From: Flavobacterium ardleyense
GTDB lineage: Bacteria > Bacteroidota > Bacteroidia > Flavobacteriales > Flavobacteriaceae
Reading direction: 5' to 3'
Assembly (NCBI RefSeq): GCF_033547075.1
Contig: NZ_CP137891.1
Coordinates: 992,001-1,056,000 of the forward strand
DNA: 64,000 nt
A model generated the notes under the pieces. It did no database searches and was not told the origin of the DNA. It saw nothing but the letters and a program-made list of their open reading frames with translations. Every line of letters begins with the position of its first letter. Position 1 is the stretch's first letter. Positions 11,621-20,256 of this stretch are shown here, in pieces. Position numbers and translations under genes: made by a program.

Positions 11621-11765
11621 GAAGCTAATCCAGCTTTCCACTTCAATTCCTCGGCACAAAACTTTTTTTGCAATGCCACATAAGGAGCTTCCGCTGGTCG
11701 CTCTTCTGTGTCAGCAAAAAATAGTTTTCTTGCCTGCGGGATTTTCGCTGCAATCTGGGCTAGGG
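11621..11765 (+). repeat. dispersed palindromic element, type A copy 2
   Basis: The constant apex GAGCTTCCGCTGGTCGC (from 11685) is flanked by arms TGCCACATAAG (11674-11684) and CTTCTGTGTCA (11703-11713), pairing at 9 of 11 positions. Farther out, AAACTTTTTTTGC and GCAAAAAATAGTTT extend the stem. It ends CTGCAATCTGGGCTAGGG, matching the ends of the copies at 9024 and 24604. Confidence 0.75.
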
Positions 11766-11867
11766 ATGGGCGGTGTGATTAGAAGATTTAATTTTTAATT
11801 GAGATCTTGGGAACTTGATGTAGTTGTTAAAGGAGATTATAATGTTTCTTCTATGCAGCGCAAATTT

Positions 11868-12211
11868 GTCATTTGGATGAAGGAGACGAACGCAAAGCAA
11901 ACGAGCGAAATAAATCACATAATATTTCGCGAAAAAAATGCACTTACTTGTCATTTCTCGAAATAACTCTAATCTTTAGCAACAACAATAATAGGTTTTT
12001 CATTTCGATGAATCATTTCTTACTATCGCAAACCGCTACCGCAAACTTGTCATTTCGACGAAGGAGACCCGAGCAAAGCGAACGGGCGAAGCAAATCACA
12101 TAATATTTCGCGATAAAATGCACATATTTTGTTATTTTATTTCAGGAAGAGTTATGAGACGAAGGAGACCCGAGCAAAGCGAAGAGGTGAAGCAAATGAC
12201 ATAACACTTCG
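11868..12211 (+). repeat. three imperfect copies of a GACGAAGGAGACC repeat
   Basis: Copies at about 11868-11932, 12049-12114 and 12151-12211 share the order GTCATTTCGACGAAGGAGAC, then CGAGCAAAGCGAACGGGCGAAG, then CAAATCACATAATATTTCGCGA. The last two are most alike, and the third loses its right end. The middle module (CGAGCGAAGCGAACTGGCGAAG type) recurs inside palindromic elements at 45.84, 56.0 and 57.0 kb, so the repeat families are mosaics. Confidence 0.75.
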
Positions 12212-12294
12212 AAATTTACTCTTTAAAGTTACTTTAAATAGTCAAAAATGTAGTTTACATGTATATTATATTATCTATTTTTATCTTATTTCAC

Positions 12295-12302
12295 TATATT
12301 TG
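12295..12302 (+). promoter_or_regulatory. -7 box upstream of the HipB-like gene
   Basis: Exact TAnnTTTG match (TATATTTG) with the ATG only 18 nt downstream, implying a very short leader. No TTG lies at the right distance for a -33 element. Confidence 0.45.
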
Positions 12303-12320
12303 TATAATATACTATCTATT

Positions 12321-12608
12321 ATGTCTCAATACAGTATTATAAAATCGCCTGCCAAAGTTATGCAGGAGCTAGTTACAAAAACTCAGCAACTGCGTAAACA
12401 AAACGGAGTATCACAACTCGAGTTGGCTAAACGTTCTGGAGTTTCTTTTGGCAGTATCAAACGATTTGAAACAACGGGTCAAATATCATTAGAATCTCTA
12501 CTAAAGATTGGTTACTTTTTTAATCGTCTCGAAGATTTCACAACAGTATTCAAGGTTAATGAAGATTTAAAAAATGTGGAAAAATTATTCAGCGATAAAA
12601 CCCGATAG
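12321..12608 (+). CDS. XRE-family HTH protein, HipB-like antitoxin
   Basis: A 95-residue DNA-binding protein. The helix-turn-helix covers about residues 22-60 (LRKQNGVSQLELAKRSGVS, then IKRFE). I place the start at the ATG at 12321 because the upstream frame is low-complexity sequence made of the repeats, and a -7 promoter box lies 18 nt before this ATG. The arrangement, with an ATG for a HipA-like product 2 bp after the stop codon, is that of a HipBA toxin-antitoxin operon in which the protein would be the antitoxin and autorepressor. Here the partner is only a stub, so this is probably an orphan regulator. Confidence 0.75.
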   Translation: MSQYSIIKSPAKVMQELVTKTQQLRKQNGVSQLELAKRSGVSFGSIKRFETTGQISLESLLKIGYFFNRLEDFTTVFKVNEDLKNVEKLFSDKTR

Positions 12609-12610
12609 GT

Positions 12611-12667
12611 ATGAAACGCATAGAAAAAGTTGTCGTTTCCATTGACTTTGGAGATAGGGGAGCATAG
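12611..12667 (+). pseudogene. hipA remnant (N-terminal stub)
   Basis: Eighteen codons, MKRIEKVVVSIDFGDRGA then TAG, begin 2 bp after the HipB-like stop. The sequence resembles the start of Bacteroidota HipA-family kinases (basic start, then VSIDFGD). Nothing HipA-like follows in any frame before the mscS 3' end, so the rest of the gene is deleted rather than frameshifted. Recognition rests on a short sequence plus the position next to a HipB-like gene. Confidence 0.5.
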
Positions 12668-12690
12668 TTAAAGATTCGAGGGACTTAATC

Positions 12691-12713
12691 GAAAAAAAAA
12701 TGCAGAGCATTTT
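12691..12713 (-). terminator. probable terminator of the mscS-like gene
   Basis: Stem AAAATGC / GCATTTT with a 3-nt loop and nine consecutive A (a U run on the minus strand), about 70 bp downstream of the mscS-like stop. Confidence 0.55.
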
Positions 12714-12779
12714 AAAACTATAGCTTATTTTTAAATATTGTGGATCGCAAGATAGAGTTCGTTTCGCTTTATAAAAATC

Positions 12780-13742
12780 CTACCTCGCCACACCATCAGG
12801 AAATTTCACTTTATCCGGCGATGCATTCAAGATCGGCAATGCTGCGGTCAAAATACGTGTTCGTCTTGGAGTAGTTTCAGATGGAAGTACAGGATACGAA
12901 ACCACTGCTTCCATCCAAGCGTAAGCGTTGGTTCTAAAGTACACCGCAGGCTCAAGATTTACCGCAGTGTAAACGTTGAGATAATTCTCTTCAAAATCTT
13001 GTCGAGCTGCTTGGCATAAAACCTCTGCTACAAAATTTAAATCACTGGTATATGCAATTTGAACTGCTGTCTCATTCCAAATAAAAGGAGCTTGTGGTCC
13101 AGAGTAATTTAAAACCTCCGATTTTAATACCATCGAATTCGGAAATCGAATCACTCGACCACTCATACGGTCGTTTGTGAGATAGTTACCGCTAAGCTCA
13201 AGTAAAGTGGTATCTAAGTAATTGATTTCGATTACATCGCCTTTAAAGCCATTTAATTCGATTCTTTCGCCAACACGATAAGGAGTTCTAAAGATGATAT
13301 AAAGCCAGCCAATAAATGACGAAATAGGCGTCTGCAAAGCAAAACCTAAAATAAGAGACAAAAGTCCAAAGGAAACTGCTGCAGTGTACCAGTTTTGGAA
13401 AAGGAATGAGAGCAGCATCACAAATACCAAAAGGTTGATGACAAGATGTGAGATTCGGACAAGATTGTAATTATGTCCAACCGACTGATTACGAGAAACT
13501 ATATACCTTTCGACCAATTTTCCAATAAATAAAAAAACGGCAATGATCAGAAAAGTGATGGATGCTTTTAAAATTACAGGCAAATAGTCACGAGGAATTT
13601 CAAAAATTTTAAAGCTTACCAAAAGATATATTGCTAGAAAAACGACTGCCGCTATCAGATAGAAAGTAAGCCAATACCGTCTCTTGGCGTTGGCTTCGGG
13701 AGTATTTAAATTTACTTTCGATTTAACTTTATCTACTATCAT
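12780..13742 (-). CDS. MscS-family mechanosensitive ion channel
   Basis: A 320-residue membrane protein with hydrophobic segments at about residues 24-46, 58-80, 98-118 and 122-150, followed by the cytoplasmic MscS beta domain. The pore-helix and following region are recognisable from GLLSLILGFALQTPISSF and from PYRVGERIELNGFKGDVIEI, which is the family signature after the third channel helix. Such channels open on membrane tension and protect against hypo-osmotic shock. The gene reads away from the 85-bp satellite array, whose left edge is about 190 bp upstream of its start. Confidence 0.9.
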   Translation of the reverse strand: MIVDKVKSKVNLNTPEANAKRRYWLTFYLIAAVVFLAIYLLVSFKIFEIPRDYLPVILKASITFLIIAVFLFIGKLVERYIVSRNQSVGHNYNLVRISHLVINLLVFVMLLSFLFQNWYTAAVSFGLLSLILGFALQTPISSFIGWLYIIFRTPYRVGERIELNGFKGDVIEINYLDTTLLELSGNYLTNDRMSGRVIRFPNSMVLKSEVLNYSGPQAPFIWNETAVQIAYTSDLNFVAEVLCQAARQDFEENYLNVYTAVNLEPAVYFRTNAYAWMEAVVSYPVLPSETTPRRTRILTAALPILNASPDKVKFPDGVAR

Positions 13743-13929
13743 ATTAAATTGTTTTCTTTTTGATTCTGCATTTGCTTTTTAACAACTTGAAAAGTACTTA
13801 TTTTATTTTACATGAGACTTACGTAATTTTTGGATTGTTCTGAAGATTGGATGGAAGTTTGTAACTTTGATTCATTAAATTGCATTACTATAGTAGTGAA
13901 TTATTTATTGACGGTTTTAAGTTTGATGA

Positions 13930-16748
13930 AAAAATGATGCGAAATCAGCTGGCGATATTTTTTGCTCCCGCAGATCCCGCAGATAAATTCATAAAAAAAT
14001 CTCTGATAATTTGCGAAATCAGTGGGCGATATATTTTGCTTCCGCAGATCCCGCAGAAATCTTCAGAAAAATTCATAATAAAACTCTCCGATAATTTGCG
14101 AAATCAGTGGGCGATATCTTTTGATCCCGCAGATCCCGCAGAAATTACAGATAAATTCATAAAAAAACTCTCCGATAATTTGCGAAATCAGCGGGCAATA
14201 TTACTTGCTCCCGCAGATCTCGCAGATCCCGCAGATTTTCTCAGATCCCGCAGATATTTTCTGATAAATTCATAAAAAAACTCTCCGATAATTTGCGAAA
14301 TCAGTGGGTAATATTTTTCGCTTCCGCAGATCCCGCAGATCCCGCAGAAATTCTCAGATAAATTCATAGAAAACTCTCCGATAATTTGCGAAATCAGTGG
14401 GCGATATCTTTTGCTCCCGCAGATCCCGCAGATATTCTCAGATAAATTCATAAAAAAAAACTCTCCGATAATCTGCAAAATCAGCGGGCAATATCTTTTG
14501 CTCCCGCAGATCCCGCAGAAATTCTCAGATAAATTCATAAAAAACTCTCCGATAATTTGCGAAATCAGTGGACGATATTATTTGCTCCCGCAGATCCCGC
14601 AGATCCCGCAGATCCCGCAGATAAATTCATAAAGAAACTCTCCGATAATTTGCGAAATCAGCGGGCGATATTTTTTGCTTCCGGAGATCCCGCAGAAATT
14701 ACAGATAAATTCATAAAAAAACTCTCCGATAATCTGCAAAATCAGCGAGCAATATTATTTGCTCCCGCAGATCCTGCAGAAATTCTCAGATAAATTCATA
14801 AAAAACTCTCCGATAATGTGCGAAATCAGCGGGCGATATTTTTTGCTTCCGGAGATCCCGCAGAAATTACAGATAAATTCATAATAAAACTCTCCGATAA
14901 TTTGCGAAATCAGTGGGCGATATCTTTTGATCCCGCAGATCCCGCAGAAATTTTCAGATAAATTCATAAAAAAACTCTCCGATAATCTGCGAAATCAGCG
15001 AGTAATATTATTTGCTTCCGCAGATCCCGCAGATATTCTCAGATAAATTCATAAAAAAAACTCTCCGAGAATCTGCAAAATCAGCGAGAAATATTTTTTG
15101 CTTCCGCAGATCCCTCAGATATTTTCTGATAAATTCATAAAAAACTCTCCGATAATTTGCGAAATCAGTGGGCGATATTTTTTGCTTCCGCAGATCCCGC
15201 AGATATTCTCAGATAAATTCATAAAAAAACTCTCCGATAATTTGCGAAATCAGCGGGCGATATTTTTTGCTTCCGCAGATCTCGCAGAAATTTTCAGATA
15301 AATTCATAAAAAAACTCTCCGATAATCTGTGAAATCAGCGAGCGATATCTTTTGCTCCCGCAGATATTCTCAGATAAATTCATAAAAAAACTCTCCGATA
15401 ATCTGCGAAATCAGCGAGCAATATTATTTGCTCCCGCAGATCTCGCAGATATTCGCAGAAATTCTCAGATAAATTCATAAATAAACTCTCCGATAATCTG
15501 CGAAATCAGCGGGCGATATTTTTTGCTCCCCCAGATCCCCCAGATATTCTCAGAGAAATTCATAAAAAAACTCTCCGATAATTTGCGAAATCAGCGGGCG
15601 GTATTTTTTGCTCCCGCAGATCCCGCAGAAATTCTCAGATAAATTCATAAAAAACTCTCCGATAATCTGCGAAATCAGCGGGCAATATTTTTTGCTTCCG
15701 CAGATCCCGTAGATATTCTCAAATAAATTCATAAAAAAACTCTCCGATAATTTGCGAAATCAGCGGGCAATATTTTCGCTTCCGCAGATCTCGCAGATAA
15801 ATTCATAAAAAACTCTCCGATAATCTGCGAAATCAGCGGGCAATATTTTTTGCTTCCGCAGATCCCGCCGATATTCTCAGATAAATTCATAAAAAAACTC
15901 TACGATAATCTGCGAAATCAGCGGGCAATATTTTTCGCTTCCGCAGATCCCGCAGAAATTCTCAGATAAATTCATAAAAAACTCTCCGATAATTTGCGAA
16001 ATCAGTGGGCGATATCTTCTGCTCCCGCAGATCCCGCAGAAATTCTCAGATAAATTCATAAAAAAACTCTCCGATAATTTGCGAAATCAGCGAGCAATAT
16101 TTTTTGCTCCCGCAGATCCCGCAGAAATTCTCAGATAAATTCATAAAAAAACTCTCCGATAATTTGCTAAATCAGCGGGCGATATTTTTTGCTCCCGCAG
16201 ATCCCGCAGAAATTCTCAGATAAATTCATAAAAAAACTCTCCAATAATCTGCGAAATCAGCGGGCAATATTTTTTGCTCCCGCAGATCCCGCTGATATTC
16301 GCAGATAAATTCATAAAAAAAATCTTCGATAATCTTCGATAATCTGCGAAATCAGCGGGTAATATTTTTCGCTTCCGCAGATCCCGCAGAAATTACAGAT
16401 AAATTCATAAAGAAACTCTCCGATAATCTGCGAAATCAGCGGGCGATATTTTTTGCTCCCCCAGATCCCCCAGATATTCTCAGAAAAATTCATAAAAAAA
16501 CTCTCCGATAATTAGCGAAATCAGCGGGCAATATTTTTTGCTCCCGCAGATCCCTCAGATATTTGCAGATTAACTCATAAAAAAGCTTTGCGATAATCGA
16601 CAGCATTACTTTTTACTCTCTCAGATTCCGCAGATATTCGCAGATTAACTCATAAAAAAACTCTGCGAAAATTCGACAGCATTATTTTTTACTCCCGCAG
16701 ATCCCGCAGAATTTCTCAGATAAATTCATAAAAAAAACTCTCCGCAGA
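13930..16748. repeat. tandem array of about 31-33 units of an 85-bp repeat
   Basis: The unit reads in order AAATTCATAAAAAAACTC, TCCGATAATTTGCGAAATCAG, CGGGCGATATTTTTTGC, then TCCCGCAGATCCCGCAG and AAATTCTCAGAT. I counted 31 clear copies by the AAATCAG block, plus two degenerate copies near 16590 and 16670. Units vary by point changes and by the number of internal 9-bp CCCGCAGAT microrepeats (four in a row at 14587-14622). There are no unique spacers. The array fills the gap between the divergent mscS-like gene and bioF. Minus-strand frames through it give repeated MNLSENFCGICG-like peptides, which I regard as chance. Confidence 0.93.
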
Positions 16749-16875
16749 AAAAAATAATTGAAAAGTTTGTAATTGGATTTCTAATAGCTATTCCAGTTCT
16801 TGCAATTGTGGGATTAGTATCAGTTATTATGTGGCTGTTTGATCAAAATAGAACTTATCAAATCCATTTTCTCCC

Positions 16876-16883
16876 TACATTTG
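16876..16883 (+). promoter_or_regulatory. -7 box immediately upstream of bioF
   Basis: Exact TAnnTTTG (TACATTTG) ending only 6 nt before the bioF ATG. If used, transcription would begin at or next to the start codon and the mRNA would be nearly leaderless. No TTG is seen at -33 spacing. Confidence 0.45.
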
Positions 16884-16889
16884 CGGTCT

Positions 16890-18032
16890 ATGCAAAATTT
16901 CCCTTCTTCTCTTTCTAAAAAACTTGACAAACGTCTTGAAGACAATGCACTCCGAAAACTCGGTTCGCAATCATCATTGATTGATTTTGCATCGAATGAT
17001 TATTTAGGTTTTGCAAAATCAGAAGTTCTATTCGAAAAGACACATGAGCTACTTTTGGAAAGAGGAATATCCTCCAGCGGCGCAACTGGATCTCGATTGC
17101 TTTCGGGAAATCACTCATTATATACCGAAGCCGAAGATTTGCTTTGCAAATTTCATCAATCAGAATCTGCGTTGATATTTAATTCGGGTTATGACGCCAA
17201 CCTTGGTTTTTTTGGATCGGTGCCGCAAAGAGGCGAAATAGTTTTGTATGACGAACTATGTCATGCTTCTATTAGAGATGGACTTTTATTGTCAAATGCC
17301 AAGGCGATAAAATTCACCCACAACGACTGCGAGCATTTGCAAGAGCTGATCGAAAGATTTAGCGGAAACACTATTTATATCGTTACCGAAACCGTTTTCT
17401 CTATGGACGGCGATTGCCCGCCGATTGAGCAAATCGTAGAAATTGCCGAAAAAAACAATTGTTATCTAGTTGTAGACGAAGCGCACGCTCTAGGCGTAAT
17501 GGGCGAAAAAGGTCAAGGATTGTTGCAATCTTTAAATCTGCATAATCAAGTTTTTGCACGAATAGTGACCTTCGGAAAAGCTTTGGGTTGCCATGGTGCG
17601 GCGGTTTTAGGAAGTACTCAACTAACTAATTATTTGGTGAATTTTGCACGTAGTTTTATTTATACTACTGGACTTTCGCCACATTCGGTCGCGACAATTA
17701 TGGTTGGATATCATCAATTGGAAAACGATTCAGAAACTTTGGAAGATTTACGGTCTAATATTATTTATTTTAATCAGCAGAAGAAGCTCCTTGGTTTGAC
17801 GCCTCTGTTTGTTCGATCCTATTCGTCCATTCAATGTGTGATTGTTCAAGGAAATGAGAATGTAAAAAATCTTGCCGCTTTTTTTCAAGAAAATGGCTTT
17901 GATGTTAAAGCTATATTATCACCAACAGTTCCTGCAGATCAGGAAAGACTTCGATTTTGTATTCATAGCTTTAATACCAAGCAGCAGATTGACGGAATTC
18001 TAAATCTTCTTGCTACCTCAATCTTCAAATAA
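16890..18032 (+). CDS. bioF: 8-amino-7-oxononanoate (KAPA) synthase
   Basis: A 380-residue PLP-dependent alpha-oxoamine synthase condensing pimeloyl thioester with L-alanine, the first committed step of the biotin ring pathway. Seen are the substrate segment SGATGSRLLSGNH, DELCHASIRDG, the PLP-contacting VDEAHALGVMG, and the Schiff-base lysine Lys230 in FGKALGCHGA. I use the ATG at 16890; an in-frame TTG at 16839 would add 17 residues lying upstream of the -7 box. bioD, bioA and bioB are present 3-15 kb downstream. Distinguishing KAPA synthase from other alpha-oxoamine synthases rests mainly on this biotin context. Confidence 0.9.
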   Translation: MQNFPSSLSKKLDKRLEDNALRKLGSQSSLIDFASNDYLGFAKSEVLFEKTHELLLERGISSSGATGSRLLSGNHSLYTEAEDLLCKFHQSESALIFNSGYDANLGFFGSVPQRGEIVLYDELCHASIRDGLLLSNAKAIKFTHNDCEHLQELIERFSGNTIYIVTETVFSMDGDCPPIEQIVEIAEKNNCYLVVDEAHALGVMGEKGQGLLQSLNLHNQVFARIVTFGKALGCHGAAVLGSTQLTNYLVNFARSFIYTTGLSPHSVATIMVGYHQLENDSETLEDLRSNIIYFNQQKKLLGLTPLFVRSYSSIQCVIVQGNENVKNLAAFFQENGFDVKAILSPTVPADQERLRFCIHSFNTKQQIDGILNLLATSIFK

Positions 18033-18240
18033 CCCTCAAATTATCTCGATAATCCCTTTCCCTTTATGGCTTCGGCTGTAGTTGAGGCATCGATTCATGG
18101 ATTGTGTTTCTATTACATTTCACGAAAATTTTATGATTGATAAAAGGCCTAATTTTTCTTTCAAAAAGATGACTAATGAATTGAATGCGAGTGACTTTAG
18201 CGAAAGCGAAATAAAAATAATGCAAAAAAGTAAAAATTTC

Positions 18241-18260
18241 TGTAACGTTACACTGTTTCT
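18241..18260 (+). promoter_or_regulatory. candidate ECF sigma promoter upstream of the small membrane protein/TraB genes
   Basis: The motif TGTAACGTTNNACTNTTTNT occurs here and again at 19554 upstream of the ECF sigma gene. GTAAC is a usual -35 core for ECF sigma factors. In this copy the first 12 bases (TGTAACGTTACA) also form a perfect palindrome, so an operator for a dimeric repressor is the alternative reading. Confidence 0.4.
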
Positions 18261-18324
18261 TTTACTAATTCATTATAATTCGGAAATCTATTATCATTAA
18301 TCAACCACTTTAACTACAACCAAC

Positions 18325-18504
18325 ATGAAAAAATTCTATTTAATTGCCATCTTCGTAACCGCTGCAGGCTTGGGTTATTCTCTAACACAATATTTTTTTG
18401 CCGGAGAGTCAAGTTTAAGTTTAGTAATAATTATGGCCTGCTTCTTTGTAGCATCTATAGCTGCGTGGCAACGAATGAAATTAACAAATAATCAAAAATC
18501 ATAA
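18325..18504 (+). CDS. small two-TM membrane protein
   Basis: A 59-residue ORF starting MKKFYLIAIFVTAAGLGYS, with two hydrophobic segments (about residues 4-20 and 31-47) separated by a short polar loop and a basic C-terminal tail ending NNQKS. It has no family that I recognise. It starts 65 bp after the TGTAACGTT motif and ends 30 bp before the TraB/GumN gene on the same strand, so the two are likely cotranscribed. Regular codon use, the hydrophobic pattern and the operon position support it as a real gene. Confidence 0.6.
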   Translation: MKKFYLIAIFVTAAGLGYSLTQYFFAGESSLSLVIIMACFFVASIAAWQRMKLTNNQKS

Positions 18505-18534
18505 TAATAAAACAAAATTTTTAAATTTAAAACA

Positions 18535-19401
18535 ATGAAAAAACTATACAAATTATTTACGGCAGCATTTTTAGTACTATTTGTTTCTACGACATTGGCG
18601 CAATCAAAAGTTCAAAAGCCACTAGAAAGTTCTTTGCTATGGGAGGTTTCTGGAAAAGGTCTTACCAAGCCATCCTTTCTTTTTGGGACAATTCACATGA
18701 TATGTTCTCCCGATTTCATAATGACCGAACAAGCAAAAAACGCGTTTGCAAAAACAGACAAACTAACATTAGAAATTGATATGTCTGATCCTGAGCAAAT
18801 GACGGCAATGCAGAAAATGGCAATGGGCGACAAACCTTTGAGTGAAACTTTGACCGCAACTGAATATGCCCGCCTTGATGCGATTGTCCAAAAACACGCA
18901 GGAATATCGGTAAAGCAACTAGACTCTTTTAGTTTAGTGACCGTAATGAGTGTGCTTTCTAGTCGCAGTTTTGGCTGTACGGATTTAAAATTCTACGAAA
19001 TGGAATTTATAGAAATGGCTAAAAATTCAAAAAAACCGGTTAGCGGACTTGAAACAGTGCAAGATCAAATTGCACTTTTTCAAGAGGGAATTTCGACCAA
19101 AGATATTTTGGAAATGATGGAAGCTGCCGATAATGAAGTAACCAAGAAAATGGTGGAAATCTACAAAAAACAAAATTTGCAAGAATTATTTGCTCTTACA
19201 ACTGACGAGAAAATGATGACTGCCGAAGCTAGAAAGTTGATGCTTGACAACCGTAACATCAAATGGCTGGAAGTTATGCCTGCAATGATGAAAAAAGAAT
19301 CTGTGTTTTTTGCGGTAGGAGCGGCGCATCTACCAGGACAGAATGGGGTAATCGAACTTCTTAGAAAAGCTGGATATACTGTAAAAGCGGTAAAAAAGTA
19401 A
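18535..19401 (+). CDS. TraB/GumN family protein
   Basis: A 288-residue exported protein with a signal peptide ending TTLAQ at about residue 22. The TraB/GumN family (PF01963) is recognised by FLFGTIHMICSPDF near the N-terminus, the LEIDMSDPEQM segment, and the C-terminal AVGAAHLPGQNGVIELLRKAG. The paired GTIH and GAAH histidine motifs are the conserved core and are thought to form a metal or catalytic site, but the bacterial function is not settled; relatives resemble TIKI metalloproteases. It probably shares a transcript with the small membrane protein upstream and is followed by a terminator. Confidence 0.87.
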   Translation: MKKLYKLFTAAFLVLFVSTTLAQSKVQKPLESSLLWEVSGKGLTKPSFLFGTIHMICSPDFIMTEQAKNAFAKTDKLTLEIDMSDPEQMTAMQKMAMGDKPLSETLTATEYARLDAIVQKHAGISVKQLDSFSLVTVMSVLSSRSFGCTDLKFYEMEFIEMAKNSKKPVSGLETVQDQIALFQEGISTKDILEMMEAADNEVTKKMVEIYKKQNLQELFALTTDEKMMTAEARKLMLDNRNIKWLEVMPAMMKKESVFFAVGAAHLPGQNGVIELLRKAGYTVKAVKK

Positions 19402-19444
19402 TCGCATTAGAAAAAGTAGCAATTGATTGAAAATAATAATAATA

Positions 19445-19477
19445 AGAAACCCGCCGACTTGGCGGGATTTCTGTTTT
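19445..19477 (+). terminator. terminator after the TraB/GumN gene
   Basis: GC-rich stem CCCGCC / GGCGGG with a 5-nt loop, extended by AGAAA / TTTCT with one bulge, and followed by TTTTT. Confidence 0.8.
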
Positions 19478-19553
19478 TAAGAGCGAAATAGTAGAAATTT
19501 ATTGGCAGAAAATTAGTAGAATTACAACAATTACAAATACTTTAAATAAATTT

Positions 19554-19573
19554 TGTAACGTTTTACTCTTTGT
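19554..19573 (+). promoter_or_regulatory. candidate ECF-type promoter upstream of the sigma factor gene
   Basis: Second copy of TGTAACGTTNNACTNTTTNT, 180 bp before the sigma gene start. ECF sigma factors commonly transcribe their own genes, so the recurrence of the motif upstream of both this gene and the gene at 18325 fits a small autoregulated regulon. This is inference from two sites only. Confidence 0.4.
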
Positions 19574-19752
19574 CAATACTTACCGTTTGATCTCGGCATT
19601 GGCAGAAATTTAATTATAAATACTAAAAATAATAAGCCTTATAAACTACTATCGAAAAAAATTAGTATTTGATAGCGATAATCATTTAGCTCGTATCGTT
19701 TAGTGGTTCGAAACATACAATATATACTAAGGTCGTAATGAATTAAGAAGTT

Positions 19753-20256
19753 TTGAAAGAGAAAGAACAATCATTTTTACAACGCATCGAGAAGCATAAG
19801 GGAATTTTGTATAAGGTTTCCAAAATGTACATGGACACTAGCGATGATCAGCAAGATCTCTTTCAAGAAATTATTTGTCAACTTTGGAAGTCTTATGATT
19901 CATTTCGGAATGAAAGTCAGTTTTCTACCTGGATGTACCGAGTGGCCATCAATACTGCAATAGTCTTTCTAAAAAAAGAAAAAAGGAAGATTGATAAATA
20001 TGATATTCCCTCCGAAAATATAAAAGAAGAAGAAAGTGATTCTGCCGAAAAAGAAAGTCAAATAGAACATTTTTATAAAGCAGTTCAGAAATTAGAGAAA
20101 ATTGACAAAGCAATTATCTTTTATCAACTAGAAGGATTTTCGCACCGTGAAATCGGAGAGAATTTAGGAATTTCAGAAGGGAATGCCCGAGTAAAACTAA
20201 ATAGAGCAAAGGATAAATTAAAGGAAATTATTAAAAATCAAGGATATGGATTTTAA
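19753..20256 (+). CDS. ECF-type RNA polymerase sigma-70 factor
   Basis: A 167-residue sigma factor. Region 2 spans about residues 12-80 (DDQQDLFQEIICQLWKSY, then FSTWMYRVAINTAI). Region 4 spans about 110-160 (AIIFYQLEGFSHREIGENLG, then ISEGNARVKLNRAKDKL). The start is taken as TTG at 19753: an upstream in-frame ATG at 19738 is followed two codons later by TAA, and the next internal ATG would remove part of region 2. The gene overlaps the next one by 11 bp, as expected for a sigma/anti-sigma pair. A TGTAACGTT motif upstream suggests autoregulation. Confidence 0.9.
   Translation: MKEKEQSFLQRIEKHKGILYKVSKMYMDTSDDQQDLFQEIICQLWKSYDSFRNESQFSTWMYRVAINTAIVFLKKEKRKIDKYDIPSENIKEEESDSAEKESQIEHFYKAVQKLEKIDKAIIFYQLEGFSHREIGENLGISEGNARVKLNRAKDKLKEIIKNQGYGF

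Larger units (their letters stand above)
11611..12294. other. gene-free, repeat-filled strip between atpC and the XRE gene
   Basis: About 680 bases with no credible gene. It is filled by one type-A palindromic element (11621-11765) and three copies of an unrelated GACGAAGGAGACC-type repeat (11868-12211). Open frames through these repeats are chance products. Confidence 0.6.

Noticed and set aside
14188..16493. Minus-strand open frames encoding repeated MNLSENFCGICG-like peptides within the satellite
   Set aside because: They arise only because the 85-bp unit lacks stops in that frame over two or three units; unit length is not consistently a multiple of three, so frames break, and there are no start signals or signal peptides.
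13930..16748. CRISPR array
   Set aside because: The whole 85-bp unit repeats, there are no unique spacers of constant length, and no cas genes are in the window.
18082..18300. 72-codon ORF between bioF and the small membrane protein
   Set aside because: No family resemblance, overlaps the TGTAACGTT motif, and has no plausible ribosome binding site or promoter.
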